A stretch of DNA of 23,705 nucleotides from JADFOB01 sp964651325 (GCA_964651325.1 CAZYXP010000036.1:1-23705), one strand, 5' to 3'; numbered from the stretch's first letter, positions 1 through 7,529 are shown. A program made the numbers and translations. Notes: generated from the letters alone by a model not told the origin.

Positions 1-197
1 GTGATATTGCCCACATGCAGACGCGGCCCCATGGCCAGCAGCAGAAAAAAGAGCATCGTGTCCTTTTCCTCGCCCTGCGTCGCCAAGCGCCAGTGCGAAA
101 AGGGCAACGTGAACGCCACACTGACGAGCACGCCGGCCCAGCGGCTCGACGAAACCCGCCACACGGGCGGCGGAATTCTTGTTCGCAGGTCGCTCAT
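1..197 (-). CDS. Partial N-terminal part of a putative membrane protein (runs off left edge)
   Basis: An open frame on the minus strand begins with ATG at 197 and has no stop before the window edge, so only the first 65 residues are visible. A good Shine-Dalgarno sequence (GGAAAGG) lies six bases upstream, which decides this start; an in-frame ATG at 287 has no such site. The peptide has a proline/arginine-rich start (MSDLRTRIPPP), then a hydrophobic stretch around residues 20-34 and a second one around 49-59 (TMLFFLLLAMG). These suggest an integral membrane protein. The plus-strand frames over the same bases show no family features and no ribosome-binding site. I do not recognise the family, and no function can be assigned from this fragment. 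Confidence 0.5.
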   Translation of the reverse strand, partial: MSDLRTRIPPPVWRVSSSRWAGVLVSVAFTLPFSHWRLATQGEEKDTMLFFLLLAMGPRLHVGNI

Positions 198-592
198 TGA
201 ATGCCTTTCCCGTTGGATCGGGGAATCCTCGCGCGTTTTCGCCGGACCGCCCGGCGCGCGAGCGCGCCTCGTATATCGTGGGTCCATAGTATCGACGGCT
301 CAGCCCTGTCCGGTCAAGCGTATGGAGGCGGTACGGCCATCCGTGGGTCCGTGTTGCGTTTGCCGGCTTCAGCGCCGTTCTTTCAGCCTGAAACGCGGCG
401 TCACGGTAGCCGTGGGTCTGCCTCGGGCGCGCCTGTGATGGCCACTGGCGGCTTTTGCGCGTGCCTTCAGCCTACGACGCCAACCGTCGACGTGGTCGCG
501 AACCCGCCCCAAAGTCCACGATCTTGATCCGTTGGAGTTCACCGGCTACATTAACGTCAACGCTCCTTGGGTAGCGCAGACGGCCATTGAAC
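198..592. other. Divergent intergenic region, 395 bases
   Basis: This is non-coding DNA between the left-edge minus-strand gene and the plus-strand membrane protein gene. It contains a perfect inverted repeat with 7-bp arms and a 2-base loop (GGCGCGC..GCGCGCC, 253-268), a short CACGG-tag-CCGTG stem at 402-414, and a promoter candidate for the right-hand gene at 524-552. The open frames across it show no recognisable protein features. Confidence 0.55.
524..552 (+). promoter_or_regulatory. Candidate sigma-70-like promoter for the membrane protein gene at 593
   Basis: TTGATC at 524-529 and TACATT at 547-552 are separated by exactly 17 bases; each matches the consensus at four of six positions. 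A start point near 559 would give a leader of about 34 bases before the ATG at 593. This is a prediction from pattern only. Confidence 0.45.
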
Positions 593-1306
593 ATGAGTAA
601 TCCACAAGTATCCGTCCCCGGAGCCGAACAACAGTCGGCCGCAAACGAAACGGCTTCGACTGAACCCAAGGTGAATTCCGCACTGGCGGTCGACGGCCCG
701 ACCCGCGACGGCGCCGTCACCGTATCAAGCTCAGTCCGCTGGTGGCTGGGTGTGGGGACGGCGATTATCGTGGCCGCGCCGTTATCGTGGCTGCTGGCGT
801 TGGCCTCGAATCTGCCTTTTTTTCTGGGCCTCTTCTTTTTCGCGCTGTTCGGCCTGATCATCGGGGCCGTCTGCTTTCGCGTGGCCCACCCAAACCAACC
901 CTATGCCAGAGGGACCGTGCTGATGGGCACGACGCTCATCATTGGGGCAACCTGGGGCGGGTCCATCTGGTTCGAAGCCCGATCTTTTGGCATGGACATG
1001 GCCCGCGAGGCATCGGCCCTTCCGAGCTTGAGCCTCAAGGGAACCACGGTCGCCGACTACCGTGCCGAGGTTGACGCCCAGGTGCGATCCTTTCTAAGCG
1101 AGCACTACCCTCCCGGCGGGACCATCGGCTACATTCGATGGGTCACGCGGTCAGGTAAGATTCCCGACGGGATGCTGGCATCCGTCAAAAAGGGTCTGGG
1201 AACCAACCAAGCTGGATGGTGGTGGATCGGCCGGGTCGCAATCTCGATCGCCCTGCTCGCCTTCGGTGTCGGATCCCAAGTCTTTGCGCTACGCGACGCG
1301 GGTTGA
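593..1306 (+). CDS. Hypothetical four-helix membrane protein
   Basis: This 237-residue protein belongs to no family I recognise. The first ~48 residues are polar and rich in Ser, Ala, Glu and Thr, so they probably form a disordered cytoplasmic tail. Hydrophobic segments follow at about 50-70, 74-95 and 107-126. A soluble stretch of about 80 residues (127-206) then separates these from a last hydrophobic helix at about 207-232. That layout suggests an inner-membrane protein with one larger loop. I used the ATG at 593; a TTG two codons earlier is also in frame, and the ribosome-binding site is weak for both. A promoter candidate lies 41 bases upstream. The gene stands alone: it is divergent from the left gene and convergent, at distance, with guaA. 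No catalytic or binding motif is visible. Confidence 0.7.
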   Translation: MSNPQVSVPGAEQQSAANETASTEPKVNSALAVDGPTRDGAVTVSSSVRWWLGVGTAIIVAAPLSWLLALASNLPFFLGLFFFALFGLIIGAVCFRVAHPNQPYARGTVLMGTTLIIGATWGGSIWFEARSFGMDMAREASALPSLSLKGTTVADYRAEVDAQVRSFLSEHYPPGGTIGYIRWVTRSGKIPDGMLASVKKGLGTNQAGWWWIGRVAISIALLAFGVGSQVFALRDAG

Positions 1307-1456
1307 GTGGTTGGAAGGTTGCAGATTGGCGTATTGATGGTTTGGTCGCTGGGGAGGGGTCAAGGAGCGAACACCCGGGAAAGAAGTGACCCCCAAGGCA
1401 CGACGGCGCCAAGAAGAGGGAAGGTGGGGGATGGACTGCGTCGGGCGACGTGCGCC

Positions 1457-1490
1457 GGGGTGGTATGGGCAAACTCCGTTTGCCCGTGCA
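1457..1490. repeat. Palindromic repeat unit, GGGCAAAC/GTTTGCCC type
   Basis: A perfect inverted repeat with 8-bp arms (1467-1474 and 1478-1485) and a 3-base loop is embedded in GGGGTGGTAT...CGTGCA. A related half-unit, TTACCCATGCCACCC, lies about 80 bases downstream in inverted orientation. The form resembles the short dispersed intergenic palindromes seen in planctomycete genomes; that resemblance comes from memory, not from a search. Confidence 0.55.
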
Positions 1491-1552
1491 GAATGGGAAG
1501 AAAACACCGATACACCGCGAGCACCGAGGATGGCCCACCGACGGAAGACACG

Positions 1553-1581
1553 GGGTAAATAGTACCTTACCCATGCCACCC
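1553..1581. repeat. Palindromic repeat unit, GGGTAA/TTACCC type
   Basis: Arms GGGTAA (1553-1558) and TTACCC (1567-1572) flank an 8-base loop and are followed by ATGCCACCC. The element shares GGGTGGYATGGG with the unit at 1457-1490, read on the opposite strand. It is probably a diverged member of the same family. Confidence 0.45.
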
Positions 1582-1629
1582 GTCGATGGCGAGCGGTGAA
1601 AGATTTGGGGCGCGGGTGGTACGCATCGG

Positions 1630-1650
1630 CCGCGCGGGCGTCAAGCCTGC
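1630..1650. repeat. Degenerate palindrome, CCGCGCGGGC...AAGCCTGC type
   Basis: CCGCGCGGGC at 1630-1639 is followed after three bases by AAGCCTGC. The minus strand at 3405-3423 carries nearly the same sequence (CCGCGCGGGC, two bases, AAGCCCGC). Two copies of one family near either end of guaA are therefore likely. Confidence 0.4.
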
Positions 1651-1699
1651 GGCACCGGGGGGTGGCGCCGTCGGCGAGCCGATTACACGCGCAGACGGG

Positions 1700-3250
1700 C
1701 TACTCCCATTCGATGGTGGCGGGCGGTTTGGAGGAGATGTCGTAGACCACGCGGTTGACGCCGGGCACTTCGTTGATGATGCGCGAGGAAATGCGACCCA
1801 ACAAATCGTAATCGGCGCGAACCCAATCGGCCGTCATGAAATCGGCGGTCTCTACGAATCGCACGGCGATCACGTGCTGGCCGGCGTAAGTCTTGTCGTC
1901 GCCCATGACGCCGACCGTGCTGATGGGCAGCAGCACGCCGAAGGCCTGCGCGATCTTGTTGTACCAGCCGGCGGTGCGTATCTCTTCGATGATGATTTCG
2001 TCGGCGGGCCGCAAGATCGCCAGACGCTCGGGCGTGACGGCCCCGGTAATCCGCACGGCCAACCCCGGGCCGGGGAAGGGATGTCGCCAAACCATCTCCT
2101 CGGGAAGACCCAGATGAGCGCCGACCCGCCGGGCCTCGTCCTTGAACAAGTTACGAAGCGGCTCGACGAGTTCAAAGCCGAGCTGCTCGGGCAATCCGCC
2201 GACGTTGTGGTGCAGTTTGATCTTGGCCGCGGACCCGCCGACGCTGTGCCCGGACTCAATCACATCCGGATAGAGCGTGCCCTGAGCTAGGAAACGGACG
2301 TTCTCAAGCCCCTTGGCCGCCTCCTTAAAGACGTCGATGAACTCGTGGCCGATGATGATGCGTTTTTGCTGCGGATCCGTGACGCCCGCGAGCTTGTCCA
2401 AGAACCGATCGGCCGCACGAGCGATGTGCAAATCGACCTTGAAATGCTGCCGGAAGGTGGCCTCGACAAACTCAACCTCGTTGCTCCGCATGAGCCCGTT
2501 GTCAACGCAGATGCAACTCAGCCGATCGCCGATGGCCTTGTGGATCAGCGCGGCGGTCACGCTGCTGTCCACGCCGCCGGAAAGCCCGCAGATTACGCGA
2601 TCGCTCGGCCCGACCTGCTGACGAATCCGCTCGATCGCGCCGTCTACCACGTGGCTAACCTGCCAATCGCCCTTGCAGCCGCAGATGTCGTAGACGAAGT
2701 TGGCGATGATCTGCCCGCCGAAGGGCGTGTGCGTAACCTCTGGATGAAACTGCACGCCGACCAACGATCGCGTGCGATGTTTGACGGCCGCAAAGGGACA
2801 GCTCGGAGTCTTGGCCAGCGCGACGAAATCGTCGGACATTTCCTTGACGATGTCGCCGTGACTCATCCACACCGTCGTGTTGTCGGGCACATGGGCGAGC
2901 AATACATCGCCGGCGGTCACCTCCAACTGCGTCCGACCGAACTCGCTCGAATCGGCGGCCTTGACGGCACTGCCCAGTATGTCGCATGCAAGCTGCATGC
3001 CATAGCAAATGCCCAGGACGGGCAGGCCCATGTCCAAGATCGCCGGATCGCACCGCGGGGCATCGGCCGCGTACACGCTCTGCGGCCCACCGGAGAGGAT
3101 CAACCCCACGGCGTTTTGCGCGCGGATGTCATCCAACGTGGCCGATGGGGGAAGAATCACGCTGTGGACATGGTTTTCCCGCACACGACGCGCGATGAGC
3201 TGAACGTACTGGGCTCCAAAATCAATGATGACAATTGTCGCGGGCTGCAT
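1700..3250 (-). CDS. guaA: GMP synthase (glutamine-hydrolysing)
   Basis: The enzyme converts XMP to GMP in the cytoplasm using ATP and glutamine, the last step of de novo guanine nucleotide synthesis. The 516-residue product has the normal length. The N-terminal class I glutamine amidotransferase domain (about 1-200) shows the nucleophile in LGICYGMQ (Cys82) and the His169/Glu171 pair in QFHPEV. The ATP-pyrophosphatase domain starts near 205 with the PP-loop SGGVDSS (224-230). The C-terminal dimerisation domain ends with the typical KPPATIEWE. The ATG at 3250 is preceded by GGAG at good spacing, and the protein begins directly with the family's TIVIIDFGAQY. Together with guaB 1.8 kb upstream on the same strand, the two committed steps from IMP to GMP are encoded in one neighbourhood. 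Repeats flank the gene on both sides. A long plus-strand frame opposite it is a codon-bias shadow. Confidence 0.98.
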   Translation of the reverse strand: MQPATIVIIDFGAQYVQLIARRVRENHVHSVILPPSATLDDIRAQNAVGLILSGGPQSVYAADAPRCDPAILDMGLPVLGICYGMQLACDILGSAVKAADSSEFGRTQLEVTAGDVLLAHVPDNTTVWMSHGDIVKEMSDDFVALAKTPSCPFAAVKHRTRSLVGVQFHPEVTHTPFGGQIIANFVYDICGCKGDWQVSHVVDGAIERIRQQVGPSDRVICGLSGGVDSSVTAALIHKAIGDRLSCICVDNGLMRSNEVEFVEATFRQHFKVDLHIARAADRFLDKLAGVTDPQQKRIIIGHEFIDVFKEAAKGLENVRFLAQGTLYPDVIESGHSVGGSAAKIKLHHNVGGLPEQLGFELVEPLRNLFKDEARRVGAHLGLPEEMVWRHPFPGPGLAVRITGAVTPERLAILRPADEIIIEEIRTAGWYNKIAQAFGVLLPISTVGVMGDDKTYAGQHVIAVRFVETADFMTADWVRADYDLLGRISSRIINEVPGVNRVVYDISSKPPATIEWE

Positions 3251-3280
3251 TCGTTGCTCCGAAATTATTCGTTCACTGCG

Positions 3281-3295
3281 TTACGGTCGTGGTTC
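3281..3295. repeat. Direct repeat copy 1, TTACGGTCGTGGTTC
   Basis: This 15-base sequence occurs identically at 3375-3389, both times in the guaA upstream region. A similar word is, to my recollection, part of a dispersed intergenic repeat in planctomycetes. Confidence 0.5.
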
Positions 3296-3374
3296 GAACG
3301 CGCGGGCATCCGAACCGCGCCCGTCAGGAAGCGGCCTTGCCTTCACGCCGACCGCCACCCCCACCGCCACTCCC

Positions 3375-3389
3375 TTACGGTCGTGGTTC
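3375..3389. repeat. Direct repeat copy 2, TTACGGTCGTGGTTC
   Basis: Identical to 3281-3295, 94 bases away. It is preceded by CTCCC, and a strong hairpin starts 11 bases downstream (3400-3434). The word and the hairpin may together form one composite repeat unit. Confidence 0.5.
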
Positions 3390-3399
3390 TGATTCTTCC

Positions 3400-3434
3400 G
3401 AGCTGCGGGCTTCAGCCCGCGCGGCGCCCAGCTC
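3400..3434. repeat. Strong hairpin-forming repeat upstream of guaA
   Basis: The outer arms GAGCT/AGCTC (3400-3404, 3430-3434) enclose a perfect inner stem GCGGGCT-tc-AGCCCGC (3405-3420), leaving a nine-base bulge on one side. A related sequence occurs at 1630-1650. It lies between the stop of the zinc-ribbon gene (3494) and the start of guaA (3250), so in RNA it could separate the two transcription units. There is no T-run. Confidence 0.5.
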
Positions 3435-3493
3435 GCCGCTCCATGCAAAGTGCCATGGCACGACACGCGTATCACGCTTCTCGCGAGCCCAAT

Positions 3494-4459
3494 CTAATAG
3501 GCCAGTTGGCACCACTCAAACAAGACGCTCATTCCTCGCGTCACGCCGAACCAACCCATCGACCCAACCGCCGCTACGACCGCCATCGCCCCAACCGCCA
3601 TGACCGTCACCACCTGCGAGCGGCGGCGCGCCGGGGCCGTTATTCCCAGTCTGACAAGCCAGAACCACCATAGCACCACCCCGAACGCGCCCACCACCGC
3701 GCCGGACAGCTCGAACGCGGAACGCGTAGGAACCCAGCGCCACCCGGCCACGCCGCCCAACGTCGCAATCGGCTTGAGGCAAACCACCAGCAAACCCACC
3801 GACACCGGCAACCACCAGGCCGTGGAATAGTTCAGCGCCGCAGTCATCCGACGCTCTTGTCGCAGCGAACGCCCATGCGCCTTGGCGATCATCCATCCCA
3901 ACAGCCCTTCGACCATCCCCAAGAGCGCCAACGAAATCACCAACCCCGCCGCCATCGCACAGATGGCCTGGATGGGGCTCCACCACAGCAGAATCGACGC
4001 CTGTTCCGCCATCTGCTCGACCTGGGCCGGCGCCGCTGATACAAGACGAATCCATCCCTGACCAAGCGGCTCTCGCTGCGGATCAATGGCCGCTGATTTC
4101 GCGACGTCGCGCCAGCCGACGGACGTGGCCATCAATAGCGATAACGCCACGACCAACACAAAGCGGTTGTTTCGAGCAAAACGCCGGGAGGCCCCCGAAG
4201 CCCGCATCAGCGCCAGATGCTGCAAACGCCCTGCGCCCGAGAACCACACCCATTCGCACATGGTGTGCCAGCCACGCCGACCGTCATCATGAGCCACCGC
4301 GTACGGCGTCACGTCCTTGCCTGTGGCTCCATCGCTTCCGGATTGAAATCCACAAAGCGGGCATTCGCTGGTTTCAGCAGGATCAAAAGGTTCGCCGCAG
4401 GCATGGCACCGGAATTTGTGCGGCGGACTCGGTGATGGGCTCGATGCGACCGATTTCAT
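3494..4459 (-). CDS. Zinc-ribbon multi-pass membrane protein of unknown function
   Basis: This 321-residue protein starts with a short linker and a zinc ribbon built from two Cys-x-x-Cys pairs (Cys18/Cys21 in FRCHACGEP and Cys33/Cys36 in ECPLCGF). Hydrophobic helices follow at about 99-115, 162-192, 215-235, 250-272 and 283-300. That layout resembles the Yip1-like or zinc-ribbon membrane proteins common in planctomycetes, but no specific family signature is clear to me. I chose the ATG at 4459 because it leaves 49 bases after the upstream lipoprotein gene. An in-frame ATG at 4588 would overlap that gene by 80 bases, and its extra residues are unusual in composition, although they contain one more CxxC. 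The gene is third in the likely guaB operon. Function and substrate are unknown. Confidence 0.75.
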   Translation of the reverse strand: MKSVASSPSPSPPHKFRCHACGEPFDPAETSECPLCGFQSGSDGATGKDVTPYAVAHDDGRRGWHTMCEWVWFSGAGRLQHLALMRASGASRRFARNNRFVLVVALSLLMATSVGWRDVAKSAAIDPQREPLGQGWIRLVSAAPAQVEQMAEQASILLWWSPIQAICAMAAGLVISLALLGMVEGLLGWMIAKAHGRSLRQERRMTAALNYSTAWWLPVSVGLLVVCLKPIATLGGVAGWRWVPTRSAFELSGAVVGAFGVVLWWFWLVRLGITAPARRRSQVVTVMAVGAMAVVAAVGSMGWFGVTRGMSVLFEWCQLAY

Positions 4460-4508
4460 TGGGTTGGGCCGTGCATCCTCAATGCGATCGCAATGGGGGC
4501 AGAAGCGA

Positions 4509-5015
4509 CTACCGTGTGACCGACTCCGGAGGATGCCATCGCGTGGCGTCGTGAATCTTGCCCGGTATCTGTTGACTAAGGTGACCATCGCTTACCATCA
4601 CATACCATGGCGGCGTGGTGATCGCGGAAAACGGCAGGAAGCTACCATTGAGCAAAAAGCGCCCCGGCCAAGCGAGCCAAAAAAGCGAATCTTCAGCCGT
4701 CCAGGCGAATTGGCCGTCGTCGCTTCCGGCATCCTCAAACGGATCCTCGAAATAAAGCGGTCCATGAAGCACGGAGCCATCCACACATCGCCGGACCAAG
4801 GCGTCCGAGTCCCGGTGGAACGCGGACGGCGCGCCTTCGTGGGCCCGCGAAAGATCGACCGACGCCGTCGAAACCGGTCCGCGCTTGGCGTATTCATCGG
4901 CAAAGTTGCACACCAGGTAGTTACGCGGCGCGTGGCATCCTGCCACCAAGCCCGGCAACAGGCACAAAGCCGCCAATCGCCACGGGCGTATCCACGCCAA
5001 GCTCCGTCTAGTCAT
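4509..5015 (-). CDS. Putative lipoprotein downstream of guaB
   Basis: This 168-residue protein has a basic start (MTRRSLAWIRPWR), a hydrophobic core (LAALCLLPGL) and a lipobox LVAGC with Cys27 as the lipidation site. It is therefore probably exported and membrane-anchored. The mature part contains an aromatic/acidic patch, GPLYFEDPFED, around the middle; I recognise no enzymatic motif. The start is well supported: AAGGAG lies six bases before the ATG at 5015. An in-frame ATG at 5033 would place the lipobox farther in and lacks that spacing. The ATG lies inside the last codons of guaB, giving an 8-base overlap, so translation is probably coupled to guaB. Why a lipoprotein should follow guaB is not evident. 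Confidence 0.78.
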   Translation of the reverse strand: MTRRSLAWIRPWRLAALCLLPGLVAGCHAPRNYLVCNFADEYAKRGPVSTASVDLSRAHEGAPSAFHRDSDALVRRCVDGSVLHGPLYFEDPFEDAGSDDGQFAWTAEDSLFWLAWPGRFLLNGSFLPFSAITTPPWYVMVSDGHLSQQIPGKIHDATRWHPPESVTR

Positions 5016-6519
5016 GAGATACTCCTTGCGCATAGTTCGGCGCTTCCCGCGTAATCGTCACATCGTGCGGATGGGATTCGACGACGCCCGCCGTAGTCAC
5101 CCGATTGAATTGGGCGTTCGTTCTAAAATCGTCAATCGTGGCCGCACCGCAATACCCCATGCCCGCCCGCAATCCGCCGACCATCTGATACACAAAATCC
5201 GTAAGCGGACCGCGATAGGGCACACGCCCTTCAATGCCTTCCGGGACGAGCTTGCTGGTGGCGCTGCGCGCATCCTGCCCATAACGCTCCGCCGAGCCCT
5301 CAACCATGGCCCCCAACGAGCCCATGCCGCGATACTCCTTGAACCGCCGCCCTTTCCAGGTGACCGATTCGCCCGGCGACTCTTCGAGCCCTGCGAACAG
5401 GGAACCGAGCATAACGCTGTGCGCCCCGGCCGCGATGGCTTTGACCACATCCCCGGATTGCCGGACCCCGCCGTCAGCGATCACGGGCACGCCCGCGGGA
5501 ATCGCCACCTCGCACACGTCCATCACGGCCGTCAGTTGAGGCACGCCCACGCCGGAAACGACCCGAGTCGTGCAAATGCTCCCCGGGCCAATGCCCACCT
5601 TCAAGCCATCGACGCCGGCCTCAATCAAGTCCTTGGCGGCCTCGCCCGTAGCAATGTTGCCGGCGACGACCTCTATCTCGTAGCTCTTGCTAAGCTGCTT
5701 GATCGTCTCGATCACGTTGTCGCTGTGTCCGTGGGCGGTGTCCACCACCACCACGTCAACGCCGGCCTCGATCAGCCCTTCGACCCGTTCGAAATCGAAA
5801 ATACCCACGGCCGCGCCCACGCGAAGCCGACCGCGATCATCCTTGCAGCTACCGGGGAATTGGGTACTGCGCTCGATATCGCGCATCGAGATCAAACCCG
5901 CCAGATGGCCTTTGCCGTCTACGAGCAGCAGCTTCTCCACCTTGGCCTTATTAAGAATCTTCGCGGCCTCCTCCAAGCTGGTATTCGGAGGTCCGGTCAC
6001 AAGATTTCGGGATGTCATTACATCGCGGATTTTTAGATTCTCGTTTTCCAGAAATTTCATGTCGCGGCGCGTGATGATGCCGACCAGCCGGTGCCCCTCT
6101 TCCACAACGGGCACGCCGGAGATGTTCTGCAGCGACATGACCTTCTTGGCCATGGCCACGGGCTCATCCGGACCGAGCGAGACGGGGTCCAAAATGACGC
6201 CACTTTCGGAGCGTTTGACCTTGTGAACCTCTCGGCATTGGGCCTCGACGCTAAGATTTTTGTGGATAATGCCGACGCCGCCCTCCTGGGCGAGCGCGAT
6301 GGCGAGCCGCGATTCAGTGACGGTATCCATGGCGGCGGACAGAAGCGGGATGTTCAGGCTGATCTTGCGCGTGAGCTTGGTGCGCACATCGATGGCGTCT
6401 GGCAGCACCGACGATCGCTGCGGGATGAGCAGAACATCATCAAACGCAAGCGCTTCTTTGTTGGCGCGACTCTGGGCGCTTGCCGGCTGAGTTGTTGACG
6501 GGGCGGACGTCTTGTGCAT
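5008..6519 (-). CDS. guaB: Inosine-5'-monophosphate dehydrogenase
   Basis: The enzyme oxidises IMP to XMP with NAD+, the first committed step to GMP. The 503-residue product shows the (beta/alpha)8 barrel start ALAFDDVLLIPQ. Two CBS domains lie at about 105-220 (including VPVVEEGHRLVGIITRRD and LLLVDGKGHLAGLISMRD). The catalytic loop GPGSICTTR has the active-site Cys316, and the flap contains Glu-Arg-Tyr-Gly-Gln (411-415). The frame is open up to an ATG at 6621. I chose 6519 because this gives the usual family length and because a promoter (TTGACG, 17 bases, TATTTA) lies at 6556-6584, inside the longer version. It overlaps the lipoprotein gene by 8 bases and leads a probable three-gene operon, with guaA further downstream. 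Confidence 0.97.
   Translation of the reverse strand: MHKTSAPSTTQPASAQSRANKEALAFDDVLLIPQRSSVLPDAIDVRTKLTRKISLNIPLLSAAMDTVTESRLAIALAQEGGVGIIHKNLSVEAQCREVHKVKRSESGVILDPVSLGPDEPVAMAKKVMSLQNISGVPVVEEGHRLVGIITRRDMKFLENENLKIRDVMTSRNLVTGPPNTSLEEAAKILNKAKVEKLLLVDGKGHLAGLISMRDIERSTQFPGSCKDDRGRLRVGAAVGIFDFERVEGLIEAGVDVVVVDTAHGHSDNVIETIKQLSKSYEIEVVAGNIATGEAAKDLIEAGVDGLKVGIGPGSICTTRVVSGVGVPQLTAVMDVCEVAIPAGVPVIADGGVRQSGDVVKAIAAGAHSVMLGSLFAGLEESPGESVTWKGRRFKEYRGMGSLGAMVEGSAERYGQDARSATSKLVPEGIEGRVPYRGPLTDFVYQMVGGLRAGMGYCGAATIDDFRTNAQFNRVTTAGVVESHPHDVTITREAPNYAQGVSHD
5022..5027 (-). promoter_or_regulatory. Ribosome-binding site inside guaB for the lipoprotein gene
   Basis: AAGGAG on the minus strand lies six bases before the ATG at 5015 and within the last coding codons of guaB. 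It decides the start of the lipoprotein gene and supports translational coupling. Confidence 0.7.
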
Positions 6520-6555
6520 GAAGCGGGCACCTTTCGCTGAAGTACCTGGAGTCCT

Positions 6556-6584
6556 TAAATAAGGCGGATGCGCCTCCGCGTCAA
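6556..6584 (-). promoter_or_regulatory. Candidate sigma-70-like promoter for guaB
   Basis: TTGACG (five of six to consensus) and TATTTA are separated by 17 bases. A start point near 6549 gives a leader of about 30 bases. The -10 box lies within a CCTTATTTAAGG palindrome. The position argues against the upstream in-frame ATG at 6621. Confidence 0.55.
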
Positions 6585-6814
6585 GTATGGAAATCGGCCA
6601 GACGGGATTGAACGCGTTCATGGAGCTGTTGGCTATCAGCTATCAGCCGGAAGCTCGCGGCTGACCCGGAGGCGGCATAAGAGCCGTCCGGCCACATGAT
6701 GGGTCAGAAAATGCCGGCCACTGAGTAAGCAGTTGCGCGTTCCCTTTGACTCGCAGGCGGCTTGGCTAGCGGGGCGGTAGCGTTGACGCCGATCAACATC
6801 GGTCCGACGCCGTC

Positions 6815-7288
6815 CTAGTTCGCCATGGGAGAAAGCCGAGACGTCGGCCAGACCACGCGCGTAGGGAATCCGTGCTGGGTCACCTGCGCATACCCCCGCG
6901 ACACCGAGGGCGTGTTGGAAATGAGTCGCACAAGCACGTGCATGTCATAAGGCTTGGCGAGGAAAAAATCGCCGCCGACGAAGTCGACCATCTGCGCGAG
7001 GTACGCAAACGTCATATCATCCCGCGCTTCGGCCGTGATGATGATCGGAATGTCCCGCGTCGATGGATCGTCGCGCAATTCGCGGCACGCGTCGTACCCT
7101 TCCATGTCGCCGAGTTTGGCGTCAATCACCAGGATATCCGGCAGCTCGAATTCACATTGCAGGAAGATATCGCTGCCTCTGGCGGCCGGCACGACCATGT
7201 AGCCGGCGTCCTCGAGGTGTCGCGACAGTTCTTTTCGGATGGTGGCGTCTGCGTCAGCCACCAGCACGCGTACCGGTTCACTCTGCAT
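6815..7288 (-). CDS. Stand-alone response-regulator receiver protein
   Basis: This 157-residue protein consists of a single CheY-like receiver domain with a short C-terminal tail and no output domain. The acidic pocket is Asp12/Asp14 (VLVADADA), the phospho-acceptor is Asp56 in ILVIDAKLGDMEGYDACR, and the switch residue and lysine are in IIITAEARDD (Thr87) and LAKPYD (Lys112). The strand between Asp56 and Lys112 is well preserved, so phosphorylation is likely intact. A run of GGAGGGGGAA precedes the start; I used the ATG at 7288, and a GTG one codon earlier is equally possible. No histidine kinase is encoded nearby, so the partner is unknown. The tail after residue 120 (about 35 residues, ending PTSRLSPMAN) matches nothing I recognise. 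Confidence 0.88.
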   Translation of the reverse strand: MQSEPVRVLVADADATIRKELSRHLEDAGYMVVPAARGSDIFLQCEFELPDILVIDAKLGDMEGYDACRELRDDPSTRDIPIIITAEARDDMTFAYLAQMVDFVGGDFFLAKPYDMHVLVRLISNTPSVSRGYAQVTQHGFPTRVVWPTSRLSPMAN

Positions 7289-7386
7289 CACACTTCCCCC
7301 TCCCCAGGGCGATCACGCGTTTGGGCATCCGCCGGTCAATCCGGCATTCCGACCCCCATCTACGACATGTTGGCGTAAGAAAGTGT

Positions 7387-7392
7387 AGTATA
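7387..7392 (-). promoter_or_regulatory. Candidate -10 element upstream of the receiver gene at 7288
   Basis: TATACT on the minus strand (five of six to consensus) lies about 100 bases before the start codon. The matching -35 position, 17 bases upstream, reads TTCGCG and is poor. This is a weak call. Confidence 0.25.
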
Positions 7393-7471
7393 TGTTCTCC
7401 GGTCGGGTCGCGAACGAATTCGATGCCGCAGCCGTTCGATAATCCAGAACAACCCCGCCCTCCGGAACGTC

Positions 7472-7496
7472 CTCAGGCCAGCGCCTGCGGCTCCGA
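7472..7496. repeat. Dispersed repeat, CAGGCnAGCGCCTgCGGCTC type, copy A
   Basis: The core CAGGCCAGCGCCTGCGGCTC is closely similar to 7569-7596 (CAGGCAAGCGCCTACGGCTC) and more loosely to 13251-13278. It contains a short dyad, AGGC...GCCT. It lies between mnmA and the receiver gene. Confidence 0.6.
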
Positions 7497-7506
7497 ATCA
7501 GGGCAT

Positions 7507-7529
7507 CTGGCACGAGCCTGGTGACATCC
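7507..7529. repeat. Dispersed repeat, CTGGCrCrAGCCTGGTGACnTCC type, copy B
   Basis: CTGGCACGAGCCTGGTGAC is matched at 13204-13222 by CTGGCGCAAGCCTGGTGAC (two differences). Both are followed by a -TCC- word, and both lie near a CCGCAGGC-type unit. The word is itself an imperfect palindrome (CCAGGCT/AGCCTGG). Confidence 0.6.

Larger units (their letters stand above)
1307..1699. other. Convergent intergenic region, 393 bases, with palindromic repeats
   Basis: This region lies between the converging ends of the membrane protein gene and guaA. No convincing gene is present. It holds at least three palindromic repeat-like elements (1457-1490, 1553-1581, 1630-1650), listed separately. Any of these could fold in RNA and help end transcription from either side, but none is followed by a T-run, so no classical terminator can be called. 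Confidence 0.6.

Noticed and set aside
3286..3310. A tRNA-like GGTTCGAA word
   Set aside because: No acceptor or anticodon stem can be folded around it. It belongs to the direct repeat TTACGGTCGTGGTTC.
2345..3673. A 442-residue open frame on the plus strand opposite guaA
   Set aside because: It mirrors guaA codons, which are biased to GC at the third position. It has no recognisable domain and runs into the repeat region beyond the guaA start.
5014..6036. A 340-residue plus-strand frame opposite guaB
   Set aside because: It is His/Arg-rich shadow coding of guaB with no conserved features.
7313..7513. A 66-residue minus-strand frame between the receiver gene and mnmA
   Set aside because: It overlaps repeat copy A and a promoter candidate, and has no ribosome-binding site or conserved features.
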